Shown piece after piece: positions 1 to 6,446 of a stretch of DNA of 12,477 bases (position 1 is the stretch's first letter; every line of letters starts with the position of its first letter). A program made the position numbers and the translations under genes. Origin of the DNA: Candidatus Peregrinibacteria bacterium (lineage in GTDB: Bacteria > Patescibacteriota > Gracilibacteria > UM-FILTER-43-11); contig JAFGNE010000064.1 of the NCBI GenBank assembly GCA_016927155.1, forward strand, positions 1 through 12,477, read 5' to 3'. The notes below the pieces were generated by a model, which did not search any database, had not been told where the DNA came from, and saw nothing but the letters and a program-made list of their open reading frames with translations.

Positions 1-30
1 CAAAGTGATGTTTATGTGAAGGTAAGGAGG

Positions 31-81
31 GAAAAAGGCCTGGCCCCTCGCTTTTACGCTTGTTTTTTGGGCGCCTTTTTA
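31..81. terminator. possible loose stem-loop upstream of gyrB
   Basis: AAAAAGGC at 32-39 and GCCTTTTT at 73-80 are exact inverted 8-mers separated by 33 bases. The 3' arm is T-rich, as in an A/T-flanked terminator for a gene lying left of the window. The loop is long and only weakly able to pair, so this may be chance. Nothing else gene-like is visible in 1-149. Confidence 0.15.
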
Positions 82-84
82 GTA

Positions 85-111
85 TTGCTTCCCGCCCCTT
101 TTTTCTATAAA
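85..111 (+). promoter_or_regulatory. candidate sigma70-type promoter for gyrB
   Basis: TTGCTT at 85-90 and TATAAA at 106-111 resemble -35 and -10 boxes. The 15-base spacer is shorter than the ideal 17. A start of transcription near 118 would give a leader of about 30 bases before the gyrB ATG at 150. The leader is pyrimidine-rich (CCCTT at 127-131, T-run at 136-141) and has no Shine-Dalgarno sequence. This is inferred from motif match only. Confidence 0.4.
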
Positions 112-149
112 ATCCTTAAGGTTGATCCCTTAACGTTTTTTCCAATAAA

Positions 150-2210
150 ATGACACCCGACAAACAAAAGTATTCCGCTGACAGCATCCAGGTCTTAAAA
201 GGCCTGGAGCCTGTGCGCAAGCGCCCCGGCATGTACATCGGCACCACCGATGTCCGCGGCCTCCACCATCTGGTGTGGGAGGTTTTGGATAACGCTATTG
301 ACGAAGCCATGTCCGGTTATGCCGAAAAGATCATGGTCATTATTAACGAAGATGGCAGCGTCACGGTGGCCGATAACGGCCGCGGCATCCCCGTGGACAA
401 ACACAAAGATACGGGCCTTTCCGCCCTCGAAACAGTCTTGACCACTCTCCACGCGGGCGGCAAGTTCGGTGGCGACGCTTCCGGCTACAAAGTTTCCGGA
501 GGCTTGCACGGCGTCGGCGTTTCCGTTGTTGTGGCGCTTTCCACCAGGCTGGTGGCTGAGGTGCGCCGCGATGGCAAAGTGTACCGCCAGGAGTATAAAA
601 ACGCCAAAGCGGTTTCCGGCGTAAAGGTCGTGGGCGATACCAAATCCACCGGCACCGCCATCACCTTTTGGCCCGACCCCAAAGTATTCGAAACCATCGT
701 CTTCGACACGCCCACCATCATCAATCGCCTCCGCCAGCAGGCATATCTCACCAAAGCCGTTACCATTTCTTTTGAAGACAGGCGCCCCAAGCTTTATGAG
801 GGCAAAGTGGCCAACAGCGGCATGTACAAATACCGTTTCCATTTCGAAGGGGGCATCCGTTCATATGTGAAGCACATCAATACCAATAAAGATCCGGTCA
901 GCGATATCATTTACATTGAAAAAGACGCTGCGGAAGGAAAGGTGGAGATCGCGATGCAGTACACGCAGTCTTACACGGAAACGGAAATCACTTTTGCCAA
1001 CAACATCCACACTCCCGAAGGCGGCATGCACCTTACCGGCTTCCGTTCCGCCCTCACCCGCACGCTCAACGCCTACGCCCGCAATAAGGGGTTTCTGAAG
1101 GAAAAAGACGAAAATATGAGCAATGAGGACGTACGTGAAGGGCTTACCATCGTCATTTCCGTGAAAGTGCGCGACCCGCAGTTTGAAGGGCAGACAAAAT
1201 CCAAGTTGGGCAATCCCGAAATTCGCGGCGCCGTGGAAACTTTTGTAAACGAAAAGCTGGCTGAATATCTGGAGGAAAATCCCAGTGAAGCCAAGTTGAT
1301 CATCAGTAAAGGCATGCTGGCCACCCGCGCCCGCCTGGCTTCGCGCGTGGCGCGCGAGACCGTGCTTCGCAAAGGGGCCCTTGAGGGCATGACGCTCCCC
1401 GGGAAATTGGCCGACTGCACTTCCCGCAATCCCGAGGAATCCGAAATCTATATTGTGGAGGGCGATTCCGCCGGCGGCAGCGCCAAACAGGGAAGGGACA
1501 GGCATACCCAGGCCATCCTGCCGCTTAGGGGAAAAATCCTGAACGTGGAACAGGCGCGGCTCGATAAAATGCTGGCCAATAACGAAATCAAGGCCCTTAT
1601 CATCGCCATGGGCACTGGCATCGGTGAAACCTTCGATATCACTAAGCTTCGCTACCATCGCATCGTCATCATGACGGATGCCGACGTGGACGGCGCCCAT
1701 ATCCGCACGCTTTTGCTTACTTTCTTTTACCGTTATTTTAAGCCCCTTATTGAGGCGGGCCACATTTATATCGCCCAGCCGCCACTTTATAAAATGGCCA
1801 AAGGCAAGGATGTCCATTACGCCTATAGCGATGAGACCAAAGAGGAAATTCTGAAAGGATGGGGCATAAAAGGCGAGCTCCCGGAGGAAACGGGCGAAGA
1901 GGGGCCGGAAGAAATCACGGAAGAGGATACCGATGAAAAACTGACAAAAAAAAGCAAGGGGAAAGAAGCGAAAAAGCCGGTTTCCGGCATCCGCGTTTCC
2001 ATCCAGCGTTACAAAGGCCTTGGCGAGATGAACCCTGAACAATTATGGGAGACCACCATGGATCCGGAACAGCGGACCATGCTTAAGGTTTCCGTGCAGG
2101 ATGCCGAAATGGCCGACGCCATCTTTGATACCCTGATGGGCTCCGAGGTTCTTCCCCGCCGCAAATTCATCCAGACACACGCCAAAAAAGTCAAAAACCT
2201 TGATATCTAA
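150..2210 (+). CDS. gyrB: DNA gyrase subunit B (type IIA topoisomerase ATPase subunit)
   Basis: GyrB is the ATPase and Toprim half of the GyrA2GyrB2 complex that introduces negative supercoils into DNA in the cytoplasm. The 686-residue product shows the full domain order. The GHKL ATPase site has KRPGMYIG at 24-31, the presumed catalytic Glu44, Mg-binding Asn48, Asp75 in DNGRGIP, and the GGLHGVGVSVV loop. The Toprim domain has EGDSAGG with Glu437 and the Asp510-x-Asp512-x-Asp514 metal site. The C-terminal tail has QRYKGLGEMNPEQLWETTMDP, which favours GyrB over ParE. Residues about 575-610 form an acidic then lysine-rich low-complexity linker not typical of short GyrBs. Valine replaces the usual Asn after GVSVV. 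The ATG at 150 lies just ahead of the conserved N-terminus and has no Shine-Dalgarno sequence. GyrA is not in the window. secF follows after 11 bases and may be cotranscribed. Confidence 0.97.
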   Translation: MTPDKQKYSADSIQVLKGLEPVRKRPGMYIGTTDVRGLHHLVWEVLDNAIDEAMSGYAEKIMVIINEDGSVTVADNGRGIPVDKHKDTGLSALETVLTTLHAGGKFGGDASGYKVSGGLHGVGVSVVVALSTRLVAEVRRDGKVYRQEYKNAKAVSGVKVVGDTKSTGTAITFWPDPKVFETIVFDTPTIINRLRQQAYLTKAVTISFEDRRPKLYEGKVANSGMYKYRFHFEGGIRSYVKHINTNKDPVSDIIYIEKDAAEGKVEIAMQYTQSYTETEITFANNIHTPEGGMHLTGFRSALTRTLNAYARNKGFLKEKDENMSNEDVREGLTIVISVKVRDPQFEGQTKSKLGNPEIRGAVETFVNEKLAEYLEENPSEAKLIISKGMLATRARLASRVARETVLRKGALEGMTLPGKLADCTSRNPEESEIYIVEGDSAGGSAKQGRDRHTQAILPLRGKILNVEQARLDKMLANNEIKALIIAMGTGIGETFDITKLRYHRIVIMTDADVDGAHIRTLLLTFFYRYFKPLIEAGHIYIAQPPLYKMAKGKDVHYAYSDETKEEILKGWGIKGELPEETGEEGPEEITEEDTDEKLTKKSKGKEAKKPVSGIRVSIQRYKGLGEMNPEQLWETTMDPEQRTMLKVSVQDAEMADAIFDTLMGSEVLPRRKFIQTHAKKVKNLDI

Positions 2211-2221
2211 TTTTAAAAATA

Positions 2222-3142
2222 ATGCAAACGCACTTTAAGTTCATCAAATACACACGGATTTGGTTCACCATTTCCATTATTGCCATCCTTATTGGCGTGG
2301 GGGCGATGGTCTACAATAAAGTGGATCATGGCACTACCCTGCGCTGGGGCATGGATTTTACCGGCGGTTCGCTGATGGAATTTAATTTTGAAACCAAACC
2401 CGACCCCCGTTCGGTTATGGCCGCTATTGACGAGGTTTTTCCCGGGAGCGTCGAACAGATCACCGTTACCGACCAGGGAACATATATTGTCCAGGCCAAA
2501 GACATGGCGGAAGAGCAGCTTGTTGCCATCCAATCTTCCCTTCATGAGAAAGCGGGCGGATATGAACTGATGCGCTTTCAGACAATCGGCCCTAAAGTGG
2601 GCGCTACCCTTAAAACAAAGGCGTTTACCGCCCTTGTAATTGCGCTCATCGCCATCGTGTTTTATCTGGCGTACGTGTTCCGCAATGTGCCCAAAAGGGT
2701 CAGCCCCTGGAAATTCGGTGTCTGTGCCGTTATCTCGCTGGCGCACGATGTCATCATCACCATTGGCCTTTTCGCGGTGCTGGGGTATGAAATGAACGCC
2801 CTTTTCATCACGGCCCTGCTCACGCTTATCGGTTTTTCGAACCACGATACCATTGTGGTTTACGACAGGATTCGTGAAAACCTGAAACATCAAAGCCGCG
2901 ATCAGAGCTTTAGCGAAATCGCTGATATCAGCCTGAACCAGACGCTAACGCGCTCCATCAACACCTCCCTTTCCACCTTATTCCCTCTGGTGGCGCTTTA
3001 TTTCTTTGGCGCGGAATCCCTCAGGCATTTCGTTTTCGCCCTCATCTTCGGCATTACCATCGGAACCTATTCTTCCATATTCGTCGCCAGCCCGCTTCTT
3101 ACCTTATGGCAGGAAAGAGGGCGGCGAAAAGCGCAAGGCTGA
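2222..3142 (+). CDS. secF: protein translocase subunit SecF
   Basis: SecF, with SecD, forms the RND-type accessory complex that uses the proton-motive force to help SecYEG export proteins across the cytoplasmic membrane. The 306-residue protein has the family layout. A first membrane helix spans about 13-31 and is followed by the signature GMDFTGGSLMEF at 43-54. An extracytoplasmic P1-like region runs to about 130. Five C-terminal helices include the block with HDVIITIG and the IGFSNHDTIVVYDRIREN motif (usually SxNDTxVVFDRIREN; here His stands at the Asn position). The length is usual for SecF. It begins 11 bases after gyrB and is likely cotranscribed with it. SecD, normally immediately upstream or fused, is not adjacent here, which is unusual. 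No Shine-Dalgarno sequence is seen at the ATG. Confidence 0.95.
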   Translation: MQTHFKFIKYTRIWFTISIIAILIGVGAMVYNKVDHGTTLRWGMDFTGGSLMEFNFETKPDPRSVMAAIDEVFPGSVEQITVTDQGTYIVQAKDMAEEQLVAIQSSLHEKAGGYELMRFQTIGPKVGATLKTKAFTALVIALIAIVFYLAYVFRNVPKRVSPWKFGVCAVISLAHDVIITIGLFAVLGYEMNALFITALLTLIGFSNHDTIVVYDRIRENLKHQSRDQSFSEIADISLNQTLTRSINTSLSTLFPLVALYFFGAESLRHFVFALIFGITIGTYSSIFVASPLLTLWQERGRRKAQG

Positions 3143-3272
3143 TAGGGGGAACAGGATGTCTATCGCCGGGAAATTTAGCAACGCACTGTTTTTGGCTATG
3201 CATTTTTCGGAGCAGACGGAAAATTATATGGAAGCTGAAATTAAAAAATATAGTTTTTTACTGAAAGCTGAA

Positions 3273-3286
3273 GTACAATTCTGTAC
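3273..3286. promoter_or_regulatory. palindrome overlapping a possible -10 box upstream of the tRNA genes
   Basis: GTACA, ATTC, TGTAC reads as a perfect 5-base inverted repeat. It contains TACAAT (3274-3279), a good -10 match, but no convincing -35 box stands 16-18 bases upstream. It might be the promoter or an operator for the tRNA-glycosyltransferase transcript that starts about 90 bases further on. Motif evidence only. Confidence 0.2.
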
Positions 3287-3301
3287 CAGAAGGGAAACGC
3301 T

Positions 3302-3353
3302 TAAAAATGCTTAATTTTTCTTCGCTGCGCTCCGCAAAATTTATGCATTTTTA
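3302..3353. terminator. AT-rich stem-loop, candidate bidirectional terminator after secF
   Basis: TAAAAATGC (3302-3310) is the exact inverse of GCATTTTTA (3345-3353). Inside it, AATTTT (3313-3318) pairs with AAAATT (3336-3341). The loop is GC-rich (3319-3335). An A-run on the left arm and a T-run on the right arm suit a terminator read in either direction. It lies between secF and the tRNA genes. The rest of the 3143-3367 spacer holds no recognisable gene; a 52-codon reading frame at 3156-3314 ends inside this stem-loop. Confidence 0.4.
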
Positions 3354-3367
3354 TCCTCGCTTCTTAA

Positions 3368-3444
3368 GCCCGCATAGCTCAGTTGGATAGAGCGTTGGTT
3401 TCCGGAACCAAAGGCCGCAGGTTCAAATCCTGCTGCGGGTACCA
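3368..3444 (+). tRNA. tRNA-Arg (anticodon CCG)
   Basis: A full cloverleaf can be drawn by eye. The acceptor stem GCCCGCA (3368-3374) pairs with TGCGGGT (3434-3440), with a G-U first pair. The D-arm is GCTC/GAGC. The anticodon stem TTGGT/ACCAA holds the loop TTCCGGA, giving anticodon CCG at 3402-3404, which reads CGG (Arg). The T-arm is GCAGG, TTCAAAT, CCTGC. The discriminator A at 3441 is followed by an encoded CCA (3442-3444). No intron is present. It is the first of two tandem arginine tRNAs. Confidence 0.96.
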
Positions 3445-3451
3445 CCATTAA

Positions 3452-3528
3452 GCGCCCATAGCTCAGCTGGATAGAGCACCGGTCTTCGGAACCGGTTGTC
3501 GGGGGTTCGAATCCCTCTGGGCGCACCA
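3452..3528 (+). tRNA. tRNA-Arg (anticodon TCG)
   Basis: The acceptor stem GCGCCCA (3452-3458) pairs perfectly with TGGGCGC (3518-3524). The D-arm is GCTC/GAGC. The anticodon stem CCGGT/ACCGG holds loop CTTCGGA with anticodon UCG at 3486-3488, which reads CGA (and perhaps CGG by wobble). The T-arm GGGGG/CCCTC has one G-U pair around TTCGAAT. The discriminator A (3525) and CCA (3526-3528) are encoded. It starts 7 bases after the first tRNA and lies 19 bases before the glycosyltransferase ATG, so all three are probably one transcript. Confidence 0.96.
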
Positions 3529-3547
3529 TTGGTAATAAAATGAAATC

Positions 3548-4681
3548 ATGAAAATCGCCATCGATATGCGGCCGCTCATGGCCGGTAAAATCAGCGGCGT
3601 GGAAGTTTATATAGAGTCCATGCTCAAGGCTCTTTTTGAATGGGGCAGGGAAAATGAATACATCCTCTGGTACAACGCTTTTAAGCCCGTTTTTTTCCGG
3701 TTCAAGGCGGACCAGCCGAACGTGAAGTGGAAACACACGCGCATCCCCAATAAAATCCTCAACTTTTGCCAAAGCCTGTTCCGTTGGCCGAAAGCGGATA
3801 AGCTGATCGGCGAAAAAATCGATATCCTCTGGGTTCCCGATCCGCGCCCCGCTCCGGTATCGCCTTTTTGCAAAAAAATCGTCACTTTTCATGACCTTTC
3901 TTTCGAGGACTTCCGTTACGCCTTCAATCTGAAAACGCGGCTGTGGCATAAGGTGCTGCGCCCCCGGAAAGAGGCGGAAGAGGCCGATAAGATCATCGCC
4001 GTAAGCGAATTCACCAAGGGGCAGCTTGAAACGGAATACGGCATCCCCGGTGAAAAAATCCGTGTGATTTATGAAGCGGCGTCGGAAACGATACGGCCCC
4101 TTCCGATACCGAGGAGTTTCGAGATTATCAAGCGCAAATACAAGCTGCCTGAGCGGTATTTCCTTTGTCTTTCCACGCTGGAGCCGCGCAAGAATATCGA
4201 AGGGGTCATTCGCGCGTACATCGAGTGGCAGGAGGAAACGCGGGCCGATGTCGCTTTGGTTATTGCCGGAAAGGATTTTCCCAATATTTTCCGCCACATT
4301 TCAGTCAAAAAGCATCCGCTCATCATCCGGCCGGGATTTATCGATGAAGAGGACAAAGGCCTTTTGTACCAGCACGCGCTCGCTTTCCTGTATCCCTCGT
4401 TTTACGAGGGGTTCGGTTTGCCCATTCTGGAAGCCATGCGCTGCGGCACGCCGGTTGTAACCTCCGACTGCGCCTCCATGCCCGAAGTGGCGGGCGACGC
4501 GGCCCTGCTGGTGAACCCCAACGACCATACCCACCTCAAACAAGCCTTGCACAAGATGTACCGGGATGAGGTATATCGTGAACAGCTTATTAAAAAAGGT
4601 TACGAACGTGTAAAACAGTTCTCATGGGAAAAAGCGGCCACCGGGCTTCTGCAAATATTCCATAAATTGGCGGAGCGCTAG
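3548..4681 (+). CDS. glycosyltransferase family 4 (GT-B fold)
   Basis: This is a retaining sugar transferase that would move a sugar from a nucleotide-sugar donor to a lipid-linked or surface glycan at the cytoplasmic face of the membrane. Donor and acceptor cannot be read from sequence. The 377-residue protein has the GT-B arrangement. The N-terminal acceptor domain opens with MKIAIDMRPL and a GVEVYIESML helix. The C-terminal donor domain starts near STLEPRKNIEGVIRAY. The E-x7-E signature is Glu287 to Glu295 (EGFGLPILE), followed by GTPVVTSDCASMPEVAGDAALLV. This matches mannosyl/rhamnosyl-type GT4 enzymes in general form. The ATG at 3548 is only 19 bases from tRNA-Arg and has no Shine-Dalgarno sequence. 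Its TAG stop interleaves with the queF stop in the tetranucleotide CTAG at 4678-4681. Confidence 0.9.
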   Translation: MKIAIDMRPLMAGKISGVEVYIESMLKALFEWGRENEYILWYNAFKPVFFRFKADQPNVKWKHTRIPNKILNFCQSLFRWPKADKLIGEKIDILWVPDPRPAPVSPFCKKIVTFHDLSFEDFRYAFNLKTRLWHKVLRPRKEAEEADKIIAVSEFTKGQLETEYGIPGEKIRVIYEAASETIRPLPIPRSFEIIKRKYKLPERYFLCLSTLEPRKNIEGVIRAYIEWQEETRADVALVIAGKDFPNIFRHISVKKHPLIIRPGFIDEEDKGLLYQHALAFLYPSFYEGFGLPILEAMRCGTPVVTSDCASMPEVAGDAALLVNPNDHTHLKQALHKMYRDEVYREQLIKKGYERVKQFSWEKAATGLLQIFHKLAER

Positions 4682-5097
4682 CATTTAAATTTTTTCTCGC
4701 ACACGGTTTTCACGTTACCCCGCGGGTTCATGTTTACAATAATGTGCGCTTTTTTGGGCTTCACGGCCGCCAGGAAGTCGGCGAAAATCACTTCGGTGAG
4801 CGTCTCGTGGAAAATCTTCACGTCGCGGAAAGCGTTGATGTACAGCTTGAAGGATTTGAGCTCAAGGCAGATTTTGTCCGGCACGTAATGGAAGGTGATT
4901 GTCCCGAAATCCGGATAATCGGAAAAGGGGCAAATGGCGGTAAGTTCCGGCGAAGTGATGTGGATCCACTGTTCTCCGGGTGTAATGGGTTTGAATTTAA
5001 AAGTGGCAAGCGACGCCTTTTTAGCAAGATCCCGACGGATTTTGCCGAGGTCAATCTGCTTATAATCTTTGTTTTCCCGATAGAGTTTATTGGGCAT
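4678..5097 (-). CDS. queF: NADPH-dependent preQ0 reductase (7-cyano-7-deazaguanine reductase)
   Basis: QueF reduces the nitrile of preQ0 to the aminomethyl group of preQ1, the base later inserted in GUN-anticodon tRNAs on the way to queuosine. The 139-residue product is of the short, single-domain type. It has the nucleophile Cys56 (AICPF), Asp63 (YPDFGT), the QueF motif ELKSFKLY at 79-86 and His97-Glu98. From the ATG at 5097, these numbers sit one residue from those remembered for the Bacillus enzyme (Cys55, Asp62), which supports this start over an in-frame TTG at 5130. The start overlaps the end of queC by 11 bases, which suggests coupled translation. The presence of QueF points to queuosine rather than to preQ0-based DNA modification. 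Confidence 0.93.
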   Translation of the reverse strand: MPNKLYRENKDYKQIDLGKIRRDLAKKASLATFKFKPITPGEQWIHITSPELTAICPFSDYPDFGTITFHYVPDKICLELKSFKLYINAFRDVKIFHETLTEVIFADFLAAVKPKKAHIIVNMNPRGNVKTVCEKKFKC

Positions 5098-5761
5098 AGG
5101 GCAATGGGTCTTTGATGCCTGCTTCCTCAAACCCTTTCAGCCTCAGCTTACAGGCCGGGCACTTGCCGCAGGCGGGCCGTACCCCTTCGTAGCAGGTATG
5201 AGTGTACTTTAAAAGCGGCAGGCCGCCAAGCTTCTTCATCAGCCGGACGGAATCGGCCTTGGTCAAAAACATCAGGGGCGTGTGGATTTTAAACGGGAAT
5301 TCCATGGCGAGCCTCAATGTTTTTTCAATGGATTTGATAAAAGCGTCGCGGCAGTCCGGATAACCCGAATAATCGGTTTGGCACACTCCCGTGACCAGAT
5401 TTGGGATGCCGAGCTGTTTGGCGTAGATGGCGGCGACGGTCAAAAACACCATGTTGCGCCCGTCCACGAATGTTGAGGGCGGTTTCCCCTTTGTTCCCGT
5501 TTTCACTTTTATTTTTTTGTCCGTCAGCGCGTTTTTCGTTATTTGGCTGAAGAAGGGGAGAGGTATCACCTTATTCCTTAACCTTAACCTTTTCGCGATC
5601 GTTTCTGCGGCCTTAAGCTCCGCCTTATGCCTTTGGCCGTAATCAAAACTGATGACGCGCACCTGCTTAAACTTTTTCATCGCCCATTTAAGACAGGTGG
5701 TACTGTCCTGCCCGCCGGAATAAAGAATGACGGCCTGGTTATTTTTTACGTTGAGAGCCAT
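5087..5761 (-). CDS. queC: 7-cyano-7-deazaguanine (preQ0) synthase
   Basis: QueC uses ATP and ammonia to convert 7-carboxy-7-deazaguanine to preQ0, the step between QueE and QueF. The 224-residue product has the N-type ATP pyrophosphatase loop SGGQDSTT at 15-22, the SFDYGQRHKAEL block, and a zinc site of four cysteines at 190, 198, 201 and 204 (CGKCPAC). The ATG at 5761 gives MALNVKNNQAVILYSGG, a normal distance to the P-loop. A longer frame from TTG at 5818 would add 19 residues and is less likely. The start overlaps the 3' end of queE by 23 bases and the stop overlaps the queF start by 11, so the three genes form one tightly packed operon. No Shine-Dalgarno sequence is visible. Confidence 0.95.
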   Translation of the reverse strand: MALNVKNNQAVILYSGGQDSTTCLKWAMKKFKQVRVISFDYGQRHKAELKAAETIAKRLRLRNKVIPLPFFSQITKNALTDKKIKVKTGTKGKPPSTFVDGRNMVFLTVAAIYAKQLGIPNLVTGVCQTDYSGYPDCRDAFIKSIEKTLRLAMEFPFKIHTPLMFLTKADSVRLMKKLGGLPLLKYTHTCYEGVRPACGKCPACKLRLKGFEEAGIKDPLPYAQ

Positions 5762-6371
5762 ATAAAAGGATATGAAGCCGCGGTGAAAAATTATAGCCTT
5801 CTTTTTTGCAGACCTCAATAATCCATTTTGACCGCCTGAGGAGAGTATCAGCTTTTGTTCCCTCGGGCATCAGGTAAACGGATTCACGGGGGATGCGGTT
5901 TGTCTTGATGAACCGGCGGATGTCCTCCAGATCGGCCGACTCCTTAACGACAAATTTATAAATCGTTTTTTTCGAAGGGCGGATCGCCGGTTCATAAGCC
6001 CTGTTTCCGCTGTTTTTCAATTTTGGTGAACAATTTATTTGTTCAATATATTGTCCGATTTTAAGGGGAATACTGCCGTTCGTTTCCACTTCAATGCGAT
6101 AATTTTTCAGTTTTTTGAGCAAAGGAGTCAGGTCATCCTGTTGCAACAAAGGCTCGCCCCCGGTAATAACCAGCCTGTCGCAGGGGTATCGTTTGATTTG
6201 TTCCAATACGGCTTCTTCCGTCATCCGTTTGCCGCCGGAGAGCGCGTATTTCGTGTCACACCACATGCACCGCAAATTACAACCGTTTAACCGCAAAAAA
6301 ACCGCTGGCCTGCCGACGTTCGGCCCTTCGCCCTGAATGCTCATGAAGATTTCACTAACCCTTAATTCCAT
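5739..6371 (-). CDS. queE: 7-carboxy-7-deazaguanine synthase (radical SAM)
   Basis: QueE is a radical S-adenosylmethionine enzyme that contracts 6-carboxy-tetrahydropterin to 7-carboxy-7-deazaguanine. The 210-residue protein begins with the typical SEIFMSIQGEGPNVGRPAVFLRLNGCNLRCMWCD stretch, split by the [4Fe-4S] cysteines Cys31, Cys35 and Cys38 (CxxxCxxC). This is followed by VITGGEPLLQ (SAM-binding GGE) and a VETNGS motif, and ends with SPRLHILLYG, a common QueE ending. It is first of queE-queC-queF. QueD and GTP cyclohydrolase, which make its substrate, are not in the window. Its ATG directly follows repeat copy A, whose last 9-base unit ends two bases before the start. No preQ1 riboswitch was recognised there. 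Transcription may come from the pilin-like gene upstream. Confidence 0.94.
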   Translation of the reverse strand: MELRVSEIFMSIQGEGPNVGRPAVFLRLNGCNLRCMWCDTKYALSGGKRMTEEAVLEQIKRYPCDRLVITGGEPLLQQDDLTPLLKKLKNYRIEVETNGSIPLKIGQYIEQINCSPKLKNSGNRAYEPAIRPSKKTIYKFVVKESADLEDIRRFIKTNRIPRESVYLMPEGTKADTLLRRSKWIIEVCKKEGYNFSPRLHILLYGSQRKK

Positions 6372-6373
6372 AA

Positions 6374-6446
6374 GACTATTAAGACTATTGGGACTATTGC
6401 GATAAGATCCCGAATTCCATCCCCATAGTCCCCATAGTCCCGAATT
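6374..6446 (-). repeat. palindromic 9-base-unit repeat element, copy A (leader of queE)
   Basis: Read on the - strand, two GACTATGGG units (6422-6439) precede a 21-base core (6401-6421). Three NNAATAGTC units follow: GCAATAGTC (6392-6400), CCAATAGTC (6383-6391) and TTAATAGTC (6374-6382). Two bases then lead to the queE ATG. The core and its two flanking units match copy B at 10923-10961 with two differences in 39 bases, both transitions. On the + strand TCCCGAATT occurs at 6408-6416 and again at 6438-6446. The second overlaps the TAA of the pilin-like gene, so the element runs into that gene's end. It fills the whole 73-base space between the two genes. Confidence 0.85.

Noticed and set aside
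861..2042. A 393-codon - strand open frame within gyrB
   Set aside because: It lies wholly opposite gyrB, has no domain signature, and gyrB is beyond doubt.
3156..3314. A 52-codon gene with a purine-rich stretch upstream
   Set aside because: No recognisable domain, it ends inside a stem-loop, and neighbouring real genes do not use such a purine-rich signal. Kept only as part of a finding about the spacer.
3368..3528. tRNA genes as an attachment site for an integrated element
   Set aside because: No integrase gene and no direct repeat of the tRNA 3' end was seen in the window.
3341..4297. A long - strand open frame of 318 codons beginning opposite the glycosyltransferase and ending past the tRNAs
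   Set aside because: It is the antisense of a real gene and two tRNAs. Its end contains the well-known spurious peptide pattern (EGFEPP, SIQLSYG) that arises from reading tRNA genes backwards.
5097..5130. TTG start for queF at 5130
   Set aside because: The ATG at 5097 places the catalytic cysteine near the family's usual position and gives a tidy 11-base overlap with queC.
6372..6444. A preQ1 riboswitch ahead of queE
   Set aside because: The space is filled by the 9-base-unit repeat and shows no preQ1-I pseudoknot-like sequence; the same repeat precedes an unrelated gene.
6374..6446. A CRISPR array
   Set aside because: Units are 9 bases with no 30-base spacers, are inverted around a core, and no cas gene is near.
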